NCBI RefSeq assembly: GCF_048771995.1
Contig: NC_133043.1
Span: 10,434,501 to 10,498,500, forward strand
From: Taeniopygia guttata
Taxonomy: Eukaryota; Chordata; Aves; Passeriformes; Estrildidae
Reading direction: 5' to 3'
DNA length: 64,000 bases
Shown here: positions 50,201 to 61,049 of the stretch, piece by piece
Position numbering within the stretch: the stretch's first letter is position 1
How the letters are laid out: every line of letters begins with the position of its first letter
Made by a program: the position numbers and the translations under genes
The notes under the pieces: generated by a model
Told to the model about the DNA's origin: nothing
The model's database searches: none
The model's input: only the letters and a program-made list of their open reading frames with translations

Positions 50201-52959
50201 AACTGCTGCCTCTGTTTGTGCTGCACAGTGGAAATATGGATGTTGGTGACGTCTGCAGTCCCTGCAGCTGGGGCACTGGCCCTTCTAGGCACATAACTCC
50301 TGCAGCATTTGCTTGCTGTGAGAGATGAGCGTTGGGGTATTTTATTTTTGTTGTCTTTTTTCTATGAAAACAAACCAAAGCTGGTCATGTTAGGAGTGTA
50401 TGGCCTCTTGCCTGTTCCTGCTTGCTGGCTTTTGATTATATTGGCAGATTCTAACCAAATGAATCAAGAAAGTTGTGATTTTGAAGAATTGATGACAGTC
50501 CTAAAATTTCATTAAAATAAATGAGTGGATGTATGAGTGGATATAGGATGGGAATGTGTTGCTGAGCAGGAAGAGTAATGCAAATGTGCATTTTCTAGAT
50601 CAGAAAGGGTAAATAAGACCTTCAAAATGCTTGATCGGTGTGAAATGCTTCTAGAAAAGCTGACACCCTTTTAGACACCATGAGATGTCAGTTCACTTTG
50701 AGAAAAGAATCTGCAAGAAACCAAATTTAATTGGTTTAGTGTGTGTTGGAGGGAGGGAGTCAAACTTTTTCTGCCATTCTTCTTCCTTGGAACTCCTCAG
50801 GTTCTGTGATTAGATGAGACCCTGGGGTTTCATTTATAAAGAGAATGAGCTGTAAGGTTTGTAAGCAAGATCTTGAAAGTTCTGATCCCGGCAGTGGAAT
50901 GGTCTTGATCCTCTCTGAAGCCAAGCACGGTTATTGTACTGAAAGAATTTCTCAGCTTTATGCATCCTTGCTGTATCCTTCTCCTTTTGTGCAGCAGAGT
51001 CACCCCAGCTCTGCTGCCTCATTTGGAACTACCTTGCAGTGATCTAAGTTCAGATTTGATGGCTTTTATCACAATTATTGCAGTGTCACATGTGTGTGTG
51101 CATCCTGCCACTCATCCCACACTGGACACGGAGCTGCCTGGCTCTGATCTGGGAGATTTCCCACCCTGCCACCAGGGTCTGGGCTGCAGCGAGGTCAGGA
51201 GTCAGAGAAGGAGGAGAGGCGAGTGAGAGTGGGATAAAAATGTTGAGGGATCAAAGAGGAAACATAAGTCGTGGCAGGGTATGTGCGCTGGGAGGAGGGC
51301 TGCGGGAGCACAAGTGAGGAGGAAGATTTGTTTTGCTATTGGCTTTTCAAAGTTGTGCAATTTTAAGAATTGGATTAACCTGATATGACTTCGTTTTTCT
51401 GCCAGATTAGATATGTTGAGTTTCTTGGCATTGTGAATTGTACAGTACATTTTGTGCTGTAAAATATGGGTGTGTCGGGATAGAGCTGTAGTGACACAAG
51501 CCACTCTCGGTGTAATGCAGCACTGCTGGGTGGACTTCCCTGCTCTCTCTTGCCCAACACATCCTTGGTAGGGCATTTACAAACCTGAGAGAACCTCTCT
51601 GTGTCCCTACATTCTGTTTTCAGCACAGCATAAAGACATTTTAGTACCTTACCTGAGCTCTAAGAATTTGTTTGGTCTGGCTGTGGCATATGCAATATTA
51701 AAGGTCTCTAAAAAAGAAAAAAAACTGTTTGAAAATACACTTAAGAGTTTCTTTCTGCTTCCTCAGGATTAAATTGGGGAAAGTTTATTGGAAAATGCTG
51801 CATTTTCTGCATTTTTTTTTTGTCTGCCTTTTTTCCCCCAAAGAGTGAAAAAGCAGATACAGATCTGAAATAACTGCAAGTGCTGAGCTCACTGTTGTTT
51901 GAAGTATACCACAGCAGCATATCAATGTCAAAGTAAAATTTTCACAGTAGTACATGTTTGCCCAATGGTTTTGGTGTTTTGTTTTTGATGGTGCGTTCAT
52001 CCTGAGATAATTTGATTTGGTGTATCCTTTTTATACACTGGGCTTGCCCTGTGAGACAGCCCAATTCTCTCTGCTTATTGCTAAGTGAGGGTGGAGTACT
52101 AAAGAATCACAATTCTGTCCAGCTGGGTGATCACTGCTCTGATTAATAAAGAGCGTTGAAGACTTTGGGAAGTGAAACTACGTATGCCTTGGAGCACTGG
52201 TGTTTAATTCCTACTCTGGTTTTCCAGACTTTTCCAGGGACTTGAGCCACCCAAGCAGGTCAGTCACGGGGGACTGACCATAGCATGGCCTTTGTCAGAG
52301 CCTGGAGCCTGCCCTCTGTGTCAAGAGCTGTGCCCTGAAAACTGAGGAGTTATGGTTCTGCCTGTGGTGAAGATTGATTCTCTTGGAAGAGCATAAATAA
52401 CAGATCAGGTTAATAAATCACATATCTAGACTGTGTCATGCTCCTCAGCCCTGTGTTGTTAATGTGTGTTACTCTACTAACTCACAAAGGCAAAAAGCCA
52501 CAGGGCTTTTTTTTGCTCACCAGGTGAAGGTGTTTCTAGAGTGGTAGAACATTCTTTGAATTGTTTCTGGAGTGATAGAACATTTCTGAGAGCAACACCA
52601 GTTGAACAAAGCAGAGCAGGAAGCTGACCTCGTGAGCACCTGCATCAGTCAACTCTATATTACGTGAGAGAATTAGGGAAGAGTGCAGCATACTTAAAGT
52701 TAACCTGCAGATCTGCCTTCTGAGGAGGTTAAAGCACAAGCCCTCAGTAACACATGTGGGACAGCTGTGGTTTGGGGATCTGCTTGGAGCCTTGCCTGTG
52801 GGTGCCTTGGCACTTACAAGATCAGGGCATGGACTGTCCAGGCTGCAAGGCCTGATGCTGATCCATCCATAATCACATGGCTGCCCTCAGAAGGGCTGAT
52901 CTTGCAGCTGGACCATGCTCATCACCAGCTCTAAGAAGCACTTTTCCAGAGTCTCTTAC

Positions 52960-53273
52960 CTGCTCAATTTTCTCAGTGCGACACGGTTGATGTCATTGTT
53001 GAAAACTGTGGTAGTCTCTGTCTGGAAGCTGTTCTGAACACGTGAAAAGGAGTCATTAGCCAAGGAGAAGGAAAGAGCTGGAAGTGTAATTGTCAACTCG
53101 TGTGCGTCTCTGATTTCACCAGGTGCTGCACGTGTCTGGTTTATCAATTTATTTCTGTTAGAAAGTAAACAAATCTCACTTTTCTTACTTACTCTGGTGA
53201 CTGCTTGAGCCAAGTTGCTCTTATCTGCAGCAGGGATGTACTTCTGAAAGCTTATGTTTGGGGGCTTTTCTTT
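52960..53273 (-). CDS. Unrecognised antisense open frame, candidate exon B
   Basis: Open on the - strand, 149 bp after candidate exon A and in a compatible phase (0). After an acceptor-like GCATGCAG it reads KEKPPNISFQKYIPAADK, SNLAQAVTRV, then further on HELTITLPALSFSLANDSFS and TTTVFNNDINRVALRKLS. A consensus donor AGCAG-GTAAGAG follows at 52959. If it is not used, the frame stops at once (TAA). A second strong donor, ACCAGA-GTAAGTAAG, at 53192 would give an 81-bp phase-0 exon instead. The pyrimidine tract before the acceptor is weak. I found no downstream partner exon. The family is unknown, and the joint reading with exon A is inference. Confidence 0.35.
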
Positions 53274-53422
53274 CTGCATGCACATGTAATCTGCGCTCAG
53301 GGATCATGTGCAGCTCTGACACTGGCCAGGGATGCTGTTTGTCTGTCCCTAAGTCATTTACTTAAAAACATTATTATCTCTACTATCAGAATATAGTACC
53401 TGATCATAGGGACAGCTGTTAC

Positions 53423-54056
53423 CTCCTTGTTTTTCAGGTTGAATCCTTTGGCCAAATTCTGTCTCACTTGATGGGATGTGCACCATCCATCCCGGGCCAC
53501 ATCCTGGCAGACCTGAGCACCTCTGAGTCTCCTCAGTGTGGGCTTAAAACCACTCAGCATTTTGCATGTTTGAAACACTGATGGGTAACTCTCAATCCTA
53601 TCCCAACAATGAATTTCCAGTGCCTTTTGCAGAGCGGGTTCTCTGCGGATGTGAATCCTTGCAGGAGCTGGTGGTGTGTAACTCCAGTGGAGATCCAGCT
53701 GGACGCCTGGGAGCCCAGTTAACACCTCATTAAAATCCACCACTGGCAGCCCAAACCTTTGAGCAAACTCCTCAAGTAATTTTTTCTGCTGCCCTTCAGC
53801 CCGTGGCTGGTTGTTTTCCACTTTCTCACGTTTCCCCAAGCTGCTGGTGTGTACAGTCTGAAGATCACATTTACCCAACACAAGGAAATCAGCTTGGCCC
53901 GACGGCTTCTCCATCACGTGGCTGCGAATGTGTTCACTCTGTTCTGCCAGATTATGGCTGGCTGAGCAAAATACAGTGAAGCTCTGGGCTGCTGGCCAAG
54001 CTTTTATTTCAGTTTGGAGCTTACAGCCACATATTTGCTCTTTGGCAGGACATCCA
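53423..54056 (-). CDS. Unrecognised antisense open frame, candidate exon A
   Basis: On the - strand a frame is open for about 240 codons (from about 54080 down to 53354) in AT-rich intron. Composition is ordinary for a soluble protein: SFTVFCSASHNLAEQSEHIR, EKPSGQADFLVLGKCDLQ, FAQRFGLPVVDFNEVLTG, LDLHWSYTPPAPARIHIRRE, ALEIHCWDRIESYPSVFQ. There is no low-complexity repeat. A plausible acceptor (TATCCAAATATACCCCAG) precedes 54056, and donor GAG-GTAACA stands at 53422. That gives a 634-bp exon ending in phase 0. I do not recognise the family and see no signal peptide or membrane segment. It lies antisense in HLF intron 2. It may be a nested gene, a lost-in-mammals gene, or a decayed copy of a gene from elsewhere. 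The splice borders are guesses. Confidence 0.45.
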
Positions 54057-54860
54057 CTGGGGTATATTTGGATAGTAATCTAGCATTGTTTTGCTGCTTT
54101 TTTCTTATTTTATTTTTTTTTAATGCACACAGATAGTATAATCCCAACACTTTGTCCAGTCTGTATGAGATTTCTCAGTGTGCACTGTTATGTGTGTGCA
54201 CTCAGAACTTGTAGCTGTGACCTTTGATAACTATAAGTCAAAGCAATTAACTTTCTTTTATTGAAAAATGCTGGATGTCCTACTCTTTTCCCCCCTCTGT
54301 GCTGATAACAGAGCTGTGTTGTTACTCTTTCCAAGATCAAAAGCTTCACTAGGGTTTGATTGAAGTCCAATTATGGAAGGAAGTAACTGTGCTGGAGCCC
54401 TGAAAATAGCAGTAATTGTTAAAATAATAAAGTGTGTCCTTGTGTGTCTTTATAATATTTAAAACTTCTTTTGGGGTGGAAGGGGGTGGCTTTCCTCTAG
54501 CTTTAAAATGAAAATATTCGCAAATGTCCTGGGAAAATAGGAGTGTGCTGTTAGAAGATTTTTTTCCTCTGGATTTCTTCCTTCAGTTCTGTTCTCCCCC
54601 CAAGCTGCCTTCCTCAGAAGCTGTTTGCATGCAGCCTGAGTCATGTAGGAAAATAAAGCTGGATTTGATTTTTAACTGTATGGGAAGCTTTGAGTTTAGC
54701 GGGGGGATAAAGGCTTTATGATGCAAGCTCCTTTATTTCTCTGTGAAACAAAAATGGGCTTTTCAAAATGCAGCGTGTTTTGGAAAGTTGGCTCTGGGTT
54801 TGAAACCCCAACATCTCCAAGGGCATCCTTGTATGAAAAAGTAGTACAAAAAGACATAAT

Positions 54861-54925
54861 GCTTGGGGAAGGGGTAAAACATGAGGGGAAGGGGTAAAAC
54901 ATGAGGACAAGGGGCAATGTTTGAG
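54861..54925. repeat. 22-bp tandem repeat, three decaying copies
   Basis: GGGGAAGGGGTAAAACATGA occurs twice in tandem, followed by a changed third copy (GGACAAGGGGCAATGTTTGA). A small local expansion in HLF intron 2. Confidence 0.8.
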
Positions 54926-57900
54926 GGGCAGTTCCTGGCATCTTCCAAAGGGACACTGCTCCTCCAGTGTGTGTGGAGGGGTTTGGTTGGTTTGGTTTAG
55001 ATGGATGGTATTAAGCCTTGAATTGTGAGGTTTTGGTTACTTTATCAAAAACTTTGAGCTGTGTCTGAACAGGTCAACATTGGCAAAGCTGAAGTAGATA
55101 TAGATTTCCCCAAATCTATACGTTGTTGTTTAGGATAGAAATATATTTTTGCTTCCTCTCAGTCTCTCCTGCATGCTCAGAACAGAGGGAATCTGGGAGG
55201 AAGGCCAGTGGTGAGGCTCTCATCTGGAGTCACCTGGCAGAGCTTCAGCAAGGGAGACCTTTGGGTCTTGATCTTAAAACCCAGCATGTCCAAATGCCTA
55301 TTTGCCAGCTGTAGTGTTGAGTTAATGGAAACACTGATGTGAATAAACAGCAATGAAGATGATAATATGTACAGTGATTGCTGTAGGGGCTGCTTTGGTG
55401 ATTGTACAGCTGGGACTGGTTTGAAGTTACAAGATTTTACCAGGGTTTGGTTCTGTTTGTTTTTGGTTTTTTTAACTCACGTGGCTTGCACACACATCGG
55501 ATACAGGTAGGACAAGATAATCCTTATGTGAAAATCAATCCTTGCATACTTTTATTTCAGCCAGCTGGACTCAAAATCACTAAGTACTTGAATAAAATCT
55601 TTGCATCATAGATAAATGGTATCAAGTAATATGCCCAGAGGATTGTACAGAGCAGGACTAGAATTTTCTTGGCTCCTTAAATTCTTAGGACAGAACCTGT
55701 TAATTTATCCTTTTGAATTTTATTTTTGCACTCTCTGCACTGCAGTAGAAATTACTTAGTCCTTTTTTTCTTTTAAACTCATCTCTTTATTCTGACTGTT
55801 AGACAGCTTTATGTATATACCATCTATAAAATACTCTGCCTTTTCAGCTCCCTGCTCTTACTGGGTTTGGATGGATCTTTGGAATACAAACTGCTTCATT
55901 GCCTTCTGGAAATTTTTATTTATCAAAAGCCTTAGCAAGGGGTGCCCTGTTGGTGTTTATCCAGTTGGCAGCTTGAGCCACTCTCAGGAACAGCCCTGGC
56001 TGATCTCGAGGAGCTGCTGAAACTCATCAAGCAGGTTCCTGCTCACCAATTATCCAGTTAAGTGGAAAGAGGAAAGGTGTTTCTCTTGCTTGTTTTTTTC
56101 TTTGCTAAGTTTAACCTGTTCTTCCCCAACCAAGCCTGAGTAGTTGTGGGTGTGTGACGTGGCAATAGCAGCAGGGAGAGTTGGGGGGAGAGGGGCAGAG
56201 GGGATTTCTTGCACACTAAAAACACACCAGGATTGCATCCCTCAGCTGGGACAGACAGACAGCTTCCAGCATAAATCTGCAGCGTTCTGATTCTTAGCTG
56301 AGTCCTACCCAGCATACCTCAACCAGCGTTTTGTCCACATTTTAACATAGTCTTAGGAAAAGAAAAGAAATTTCCCCCTCCAACCCAACCTCTCCTTACT
56401 TCAAAGCCAATAATGAATGTTTCATCGCTGCCAGAACAAATTTGTTGATTCCCAAACACTCCTACTGTGTCTTGGTTGGAAGGCTTAAATTGCTTGCATA
56501 ATAAGTGCTGGGGATAATATAAAAAAGCTCTTTCTAGTAGAGTTCTGGGTTTCAGTACGTATTATAAGAATAAATAAAGGCTCAGATGATAGCAGACAGC
56601 TGGGTTGTCCACATCTGACTGTCTTCTGCATTGATTTTTAAGACAGACCATGTGCATGGCTGCTTGCTGGCTATCAATACCAGATGTGTCTGCTTGGAAT
56701 TCAGAGGGATTGTCAAGTGACAGTGCAGTTGTGAAACAAATAATTTTGCTCTTGATTACTGAAAATAGTAAATGAGCGGGTAGGATAAACTGAAGAGATA
56801 GTCTCAATTCCAGTAGAGAACAAGAGGATGAAATGGCTTTCCTGACTGCTATTAACAGTGACTTGGTGAATATTTTTCTTTTTTCCTTCCTACCTCCTGC
56901 CCGAGGAATTGGCTCCGTGGGCAGTGGAGTTCTCTGGTGTGTAATGAGGCTTCTGCAGCCAGGGAGGGAAGAGCTTCTTTCGTTTACATTGTTTTCACAA
57001 AGCTTGTTGGGAACGCCTGTGGATGCCTGGCTGCCAATTTTGTTGGAAATTGGCCAACAATTTCCCAAGGTTTTGGGAGGGGGCTGGACAGGCATGCACA
57101 GCAGGACTGCAGAAAACTCATTTCTCTGGGAAATCAGCTCAAGAATAATTGTCAAGTACCAGGGGCATTGAAATGAAGTTTGCAAAGCCATTGAAGGAGT
57201 GGAAGGCTGTTTGATATCTTAATTCTGTACGTGGCCATTAACCAGATGCACTAGATACAGTCCTTGCCCACAGGTTGCATCCACACTGGCAGATTTCTGT
57301 CTGCCCAGGACCTGTCTGCAGCACTGAAGTGTAATTTGGTGACTGCACTGATTGTTTTGGAAGTGGCTGGAAATGCTCAGGAAGAAGCAGATCTAAATAC
57401 TCTTTAGCTTAGGCTGTGGCAGAGCTTGATCTGGATGTCTGAGCTGTGCTGGCTGAGGGGTCTGTGAAATAACCTTTGACTATAGGTAGGTCTTTTTGTT
57501 TCCTGAGTAGCCCAAGGATGTATCTGAATATTTACTACTGTTGCACATTGCTTTCTATATTTTTAAAAGGAAGATCTGTGACTGCACACATTGGAATGCA
57601 TGTTAATAACAAAAATGGAGAAGACCCTTTCATCATCAGGATTTTATTGAGTTTTGCTTGTGCATTGAACCTCAAAGACAGCAGTGAAATGGAGGCCAAA
57701 GAGGTAGAGCCAAATTCTGGGGTTACTGAGCAATTATTGAGCAGCTGCAATGCTGGTGACCACCTCGTCCCAGCAGCTCGGACAAACCCTCTGAGCCAGG
57801 TAAGGCTGGGTTGGGATTTATGCCTCTGAGCTTGTTCAGGCTGCAGGGCAGGGCTGGGGCTGTGCTGTGGGTGGGCAGCAGCATCTGGGTGGGTGTGGGT

Positions 57901-60744
57901 TCTGTGCAATGCAGGGGCATAAATAGCCTGGGCATGAGGAAGCAGAATGGTTCCACCTGTGAATAGATGAGTTACTTCTGCTGAGGTGCACAGGAGCACA
58001 GGGTTAGCTTCTGTAGAGAGAACACGTTAAAGGTGGCATCAAACATCTTCATTGTGAGACCAGCTCTTCATTTACTTCTGAAAATCTGGAGCACCATATA
58101 TCTGCCAGTGCCATTTTTTTGCATTTGTAAAAGGAGAACAAATAAAAATGTTCCATTAGCTTTGCTACATTAAAAAAAAACCAGCCACATTTATATGACA
58201 CAGCTCTATTTTGTATAATACAGAGGGCTTTAGAATAGATGAAGAAAAGCTGCATATGTGATTTTAAGATAAAATAAGATGATCCTTGTGACAGAGACAG
58301 CAGAAGTGATGTGATACGACAGTTGCTGTAGCAACACCACCTACTTCATGAAAATCAGAGTTAACAGGAGTGTAAAAGGTAAGGCCCACATAATTTTCCA
58401 AGCTTGTGAATTGCTGCTGCCCTCAGCCTGCAGTGCTTTCCAGCTGTCCAGTGCTTCTCCTTCCATGTGGACACAGAATAATCACCTTTTTCCACATGGC
58501 CAACTCCTGCAGACCCCATCCTGTGTTGAGCAAGGGCACACTGTGGGAATTCTGCAAGTGACCTGGAAATAGGAGGGAAAGACCATGAAGGATTTTGTCC
58601 TGTCCAGTCCCCCAAGTCCTCCCAAAATCCCCAGATAACAAAATACTGTGCTGTCTCTACAGAGAATGGGACGACCACCAGTGTAAAAAGGAAACCAAGC
58701 AGTCAATTTGCTTCCATGGGACTCAGCTTGTAAATCACTGGTGTGTTTAATATGAATTGTTAAGTGTTTTGGACACAGAAGGTCTCAGGGATAAGGGCAC
58801 TTCCTTCCTCCCAAATAAGCTCAAAATAGTGGTTCTCCATACCTCTGCATTTACAAAATGCCAACTCCCATGTTTAAAAGTTCCTGTATGCAGAGAGTTG
58901 ATCAATGATTTGCCAGTGTAGCTGGCCTCATGGTTACATTAAAATATGTTATTTTTAATGTATTTAAATTTAAAAAATACATTGACTTAACACATTAATG
59001 GTTTGGCTTTTTTTTTTTTTTGGTCATTAATTGACAGTGGAGAGCCATGCTGTGTGTGATAGCAAGAGTAAAATCTGTATTACTTGTGGACTGGGGGAAG
59101 AGTGTTTAGAAGAAAGGGCAATCTCATATGGATCCCTTTTGCTGACATGCCTCCTGAAGGCATCACAGTAAATGCACTGTGCAATAAATGAAGGGAGCTT
59201 TGATTTTTGCGTCTTGGGGCATTTTAATTTAATTTTTGACATCGATCACAATGTTCACAGGTTCAGCATGCCTGTTGCATTGAGAACATGCATAGTAGTG
59301 TGTTCAGAGGCTCAGTTCAGGGCTGTGGGCAGTTTGCAGAGGAGGTTATGAGAAGGAGTGTAAGTATTACAATTCCAGGATTTCTTCAAGAGATATTCCA
59401 TCAGGAACCTTTTTCACTGGCTCTGTTTGTGAAGGATTAAGTGGAAGGTTTTGCTGCATGTTGCTCTGACTGGTTCATGTGAGTTCTGTTATGAGGCACA
59501 GAAGTCTCTGCAGGCATTTTGGGTTTGGAGGCTGCTCAGCAAAGCACTTTCTTGCCTTTTTCTGGTGCTCAGTGACTCCCTCACATTTCAAAGTGAATTT
59601 ATCAGTGCCCAGTGTTTAGTGCTGTAATATCTTTTAATTGGACTTGCTTTTTGAAGTTACCTGATTTTCCTGTGTCTGACGTGCCACCAAAACCTGTTTT
59701 ATGCAGCAGCTGTAGAGAAGCAGTTGCAGACACAAGGGTAGCATCCATATTCAACAACCTGTTTTCCTGGAATTTTCCCTAAGTGGTTACATGTTCCCTT
59801 CCTTCTTCTGGCTCCCTTTTTCAGGCTACCCAGGCCTGATGCATCTGTATGGTTTATAAATGGAGATAAATGCATCAATAGAGAGAACTCTACAACCACA
59901 CACACTTTATGTGTGCTCCTTGCAGTAAAGCCAGTATATAAAAGCAAGTTAGACCTCTGCAGTTACTGGGCTGTTACAACCCAGGTATAATTTTTTGGGT
60001 TTTGCTGTTTGTTTGGAATTTTTTTCCCCCAAAATATATTAGGGAATCCTAATTTAAGGCAGAGAGAAAATAAAATACACTCAGCCTTACTTAGATTATG
60101 GGAACAGCGTGTTCCCATTCTGGCAGCTGTAATTCTTAAAACGTGATTATTTTATACAAATCACCCTCAATAAATTGTCACATAAAAAGTGTGCTTTGTT
60201 TTAGTGAAAGGTAAAATGTAAAAGAAGTAAAAAGTGACTGCAACAGATAGTTCAGATTTGTGTGCACAGAGCAGATCAAAAGAGAAGAGGAGATTTTCAA
60301 GTTCTGTAACTCTGCCCAGTGACCTCTTTTCCTTCAGGGATGTATTCCAGAGCTGCTGATAGCATCTGTTGTCTGTCTCCTGGGCTCCCCATTAGCTGCT
60401 GATTGGGAGGCAGAGGAAATGTACCTGTTTCACGTGGCTTTTCCATGCCAGCTGAAATCTCCCTTGGCCATGGTTTGATAACACACCCAGGCAAACAGGG
60501 CTTGGGTACCAGAAGTGGGTAATAGAGCCATGAGTCACGGGTGGCATATGCTGTCAGAATTACAGGAGGGCTCTTTGCAAGACCTGTTTACTGAGAGCGT
60601 GCTGTCCTAGATAGACAAATACACAGAACAATGGCAGAGGGGCTGACTTGGTGTGGAAAAGCACATTGGCAGTGGCACAGACACATCCTGGGGACAAGTG
60701 TTGTCTTTGTTCTGAGCAGAATTCCTCACGAGGGCACATTTATG

Positions 60745-61049
60745 GATGGTGGGGTTGTGGCAAGGGGAGGGCTCCCAGGGAACAAGGGACAAGGCAAGAG
60801 GAAACAGCCTCAAGCTGCACCAGGGGAGGCTCTTGCTGGATGCCAGAGGAATTTCTTCATTGAAAGGGTGGTTTAGCATTAGAAGAGGCTGCCCAGGGAG
60901 GTTTGGAGCCCCAGTCCCTGGAGGTGTCCAAGGAAGGCCTGGACATGGCAGTCAATGCTCTGCACTGGTGACAAGGTGGGGATTGGGCACAAGTTTAACT
61001 CTATGATCTTGGAGACTTTTTCCAACTTCTGTGATTCTGTGACTCTATG
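60745..61049 (+). mobile_element. CR1 LINE 3' fragment, plus strand
   Basis: CAAGCTGCACCAGGGGAGGC, AATTTCTTCATTGAAAGGGT, AGGCTGCCCAGGGAGGTTTG, CTGGAGGTGTCCAAGGAAGG and CAACTTCTGTGATTCTGTGA appear in the order of an avian CR1 3' end, including the terminal repeated ATTCTGTG-type octamer at about 61030-61045. It is 5'-truncated and moderately diverged. It is in the same sense as HLF within intron 2. The left border is approximate. Confidence 0.9.

Noticed and set aside
50875-50945. Segment resembling part of 5S rRNA (CTGAAGCCAAGCACGG)
   Set aside because: Only about 16-25 bases resemble 5S, with no A box to C box arrangement or conserved ends. Chance, or a very decayed SINE, cannot be told apart.
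57535-57999. 154-codon - strand frame
   Set aside because: His/Pro/Ala-rich, no splice logic, overlaps an equally long + frame. Composition looks like chance.
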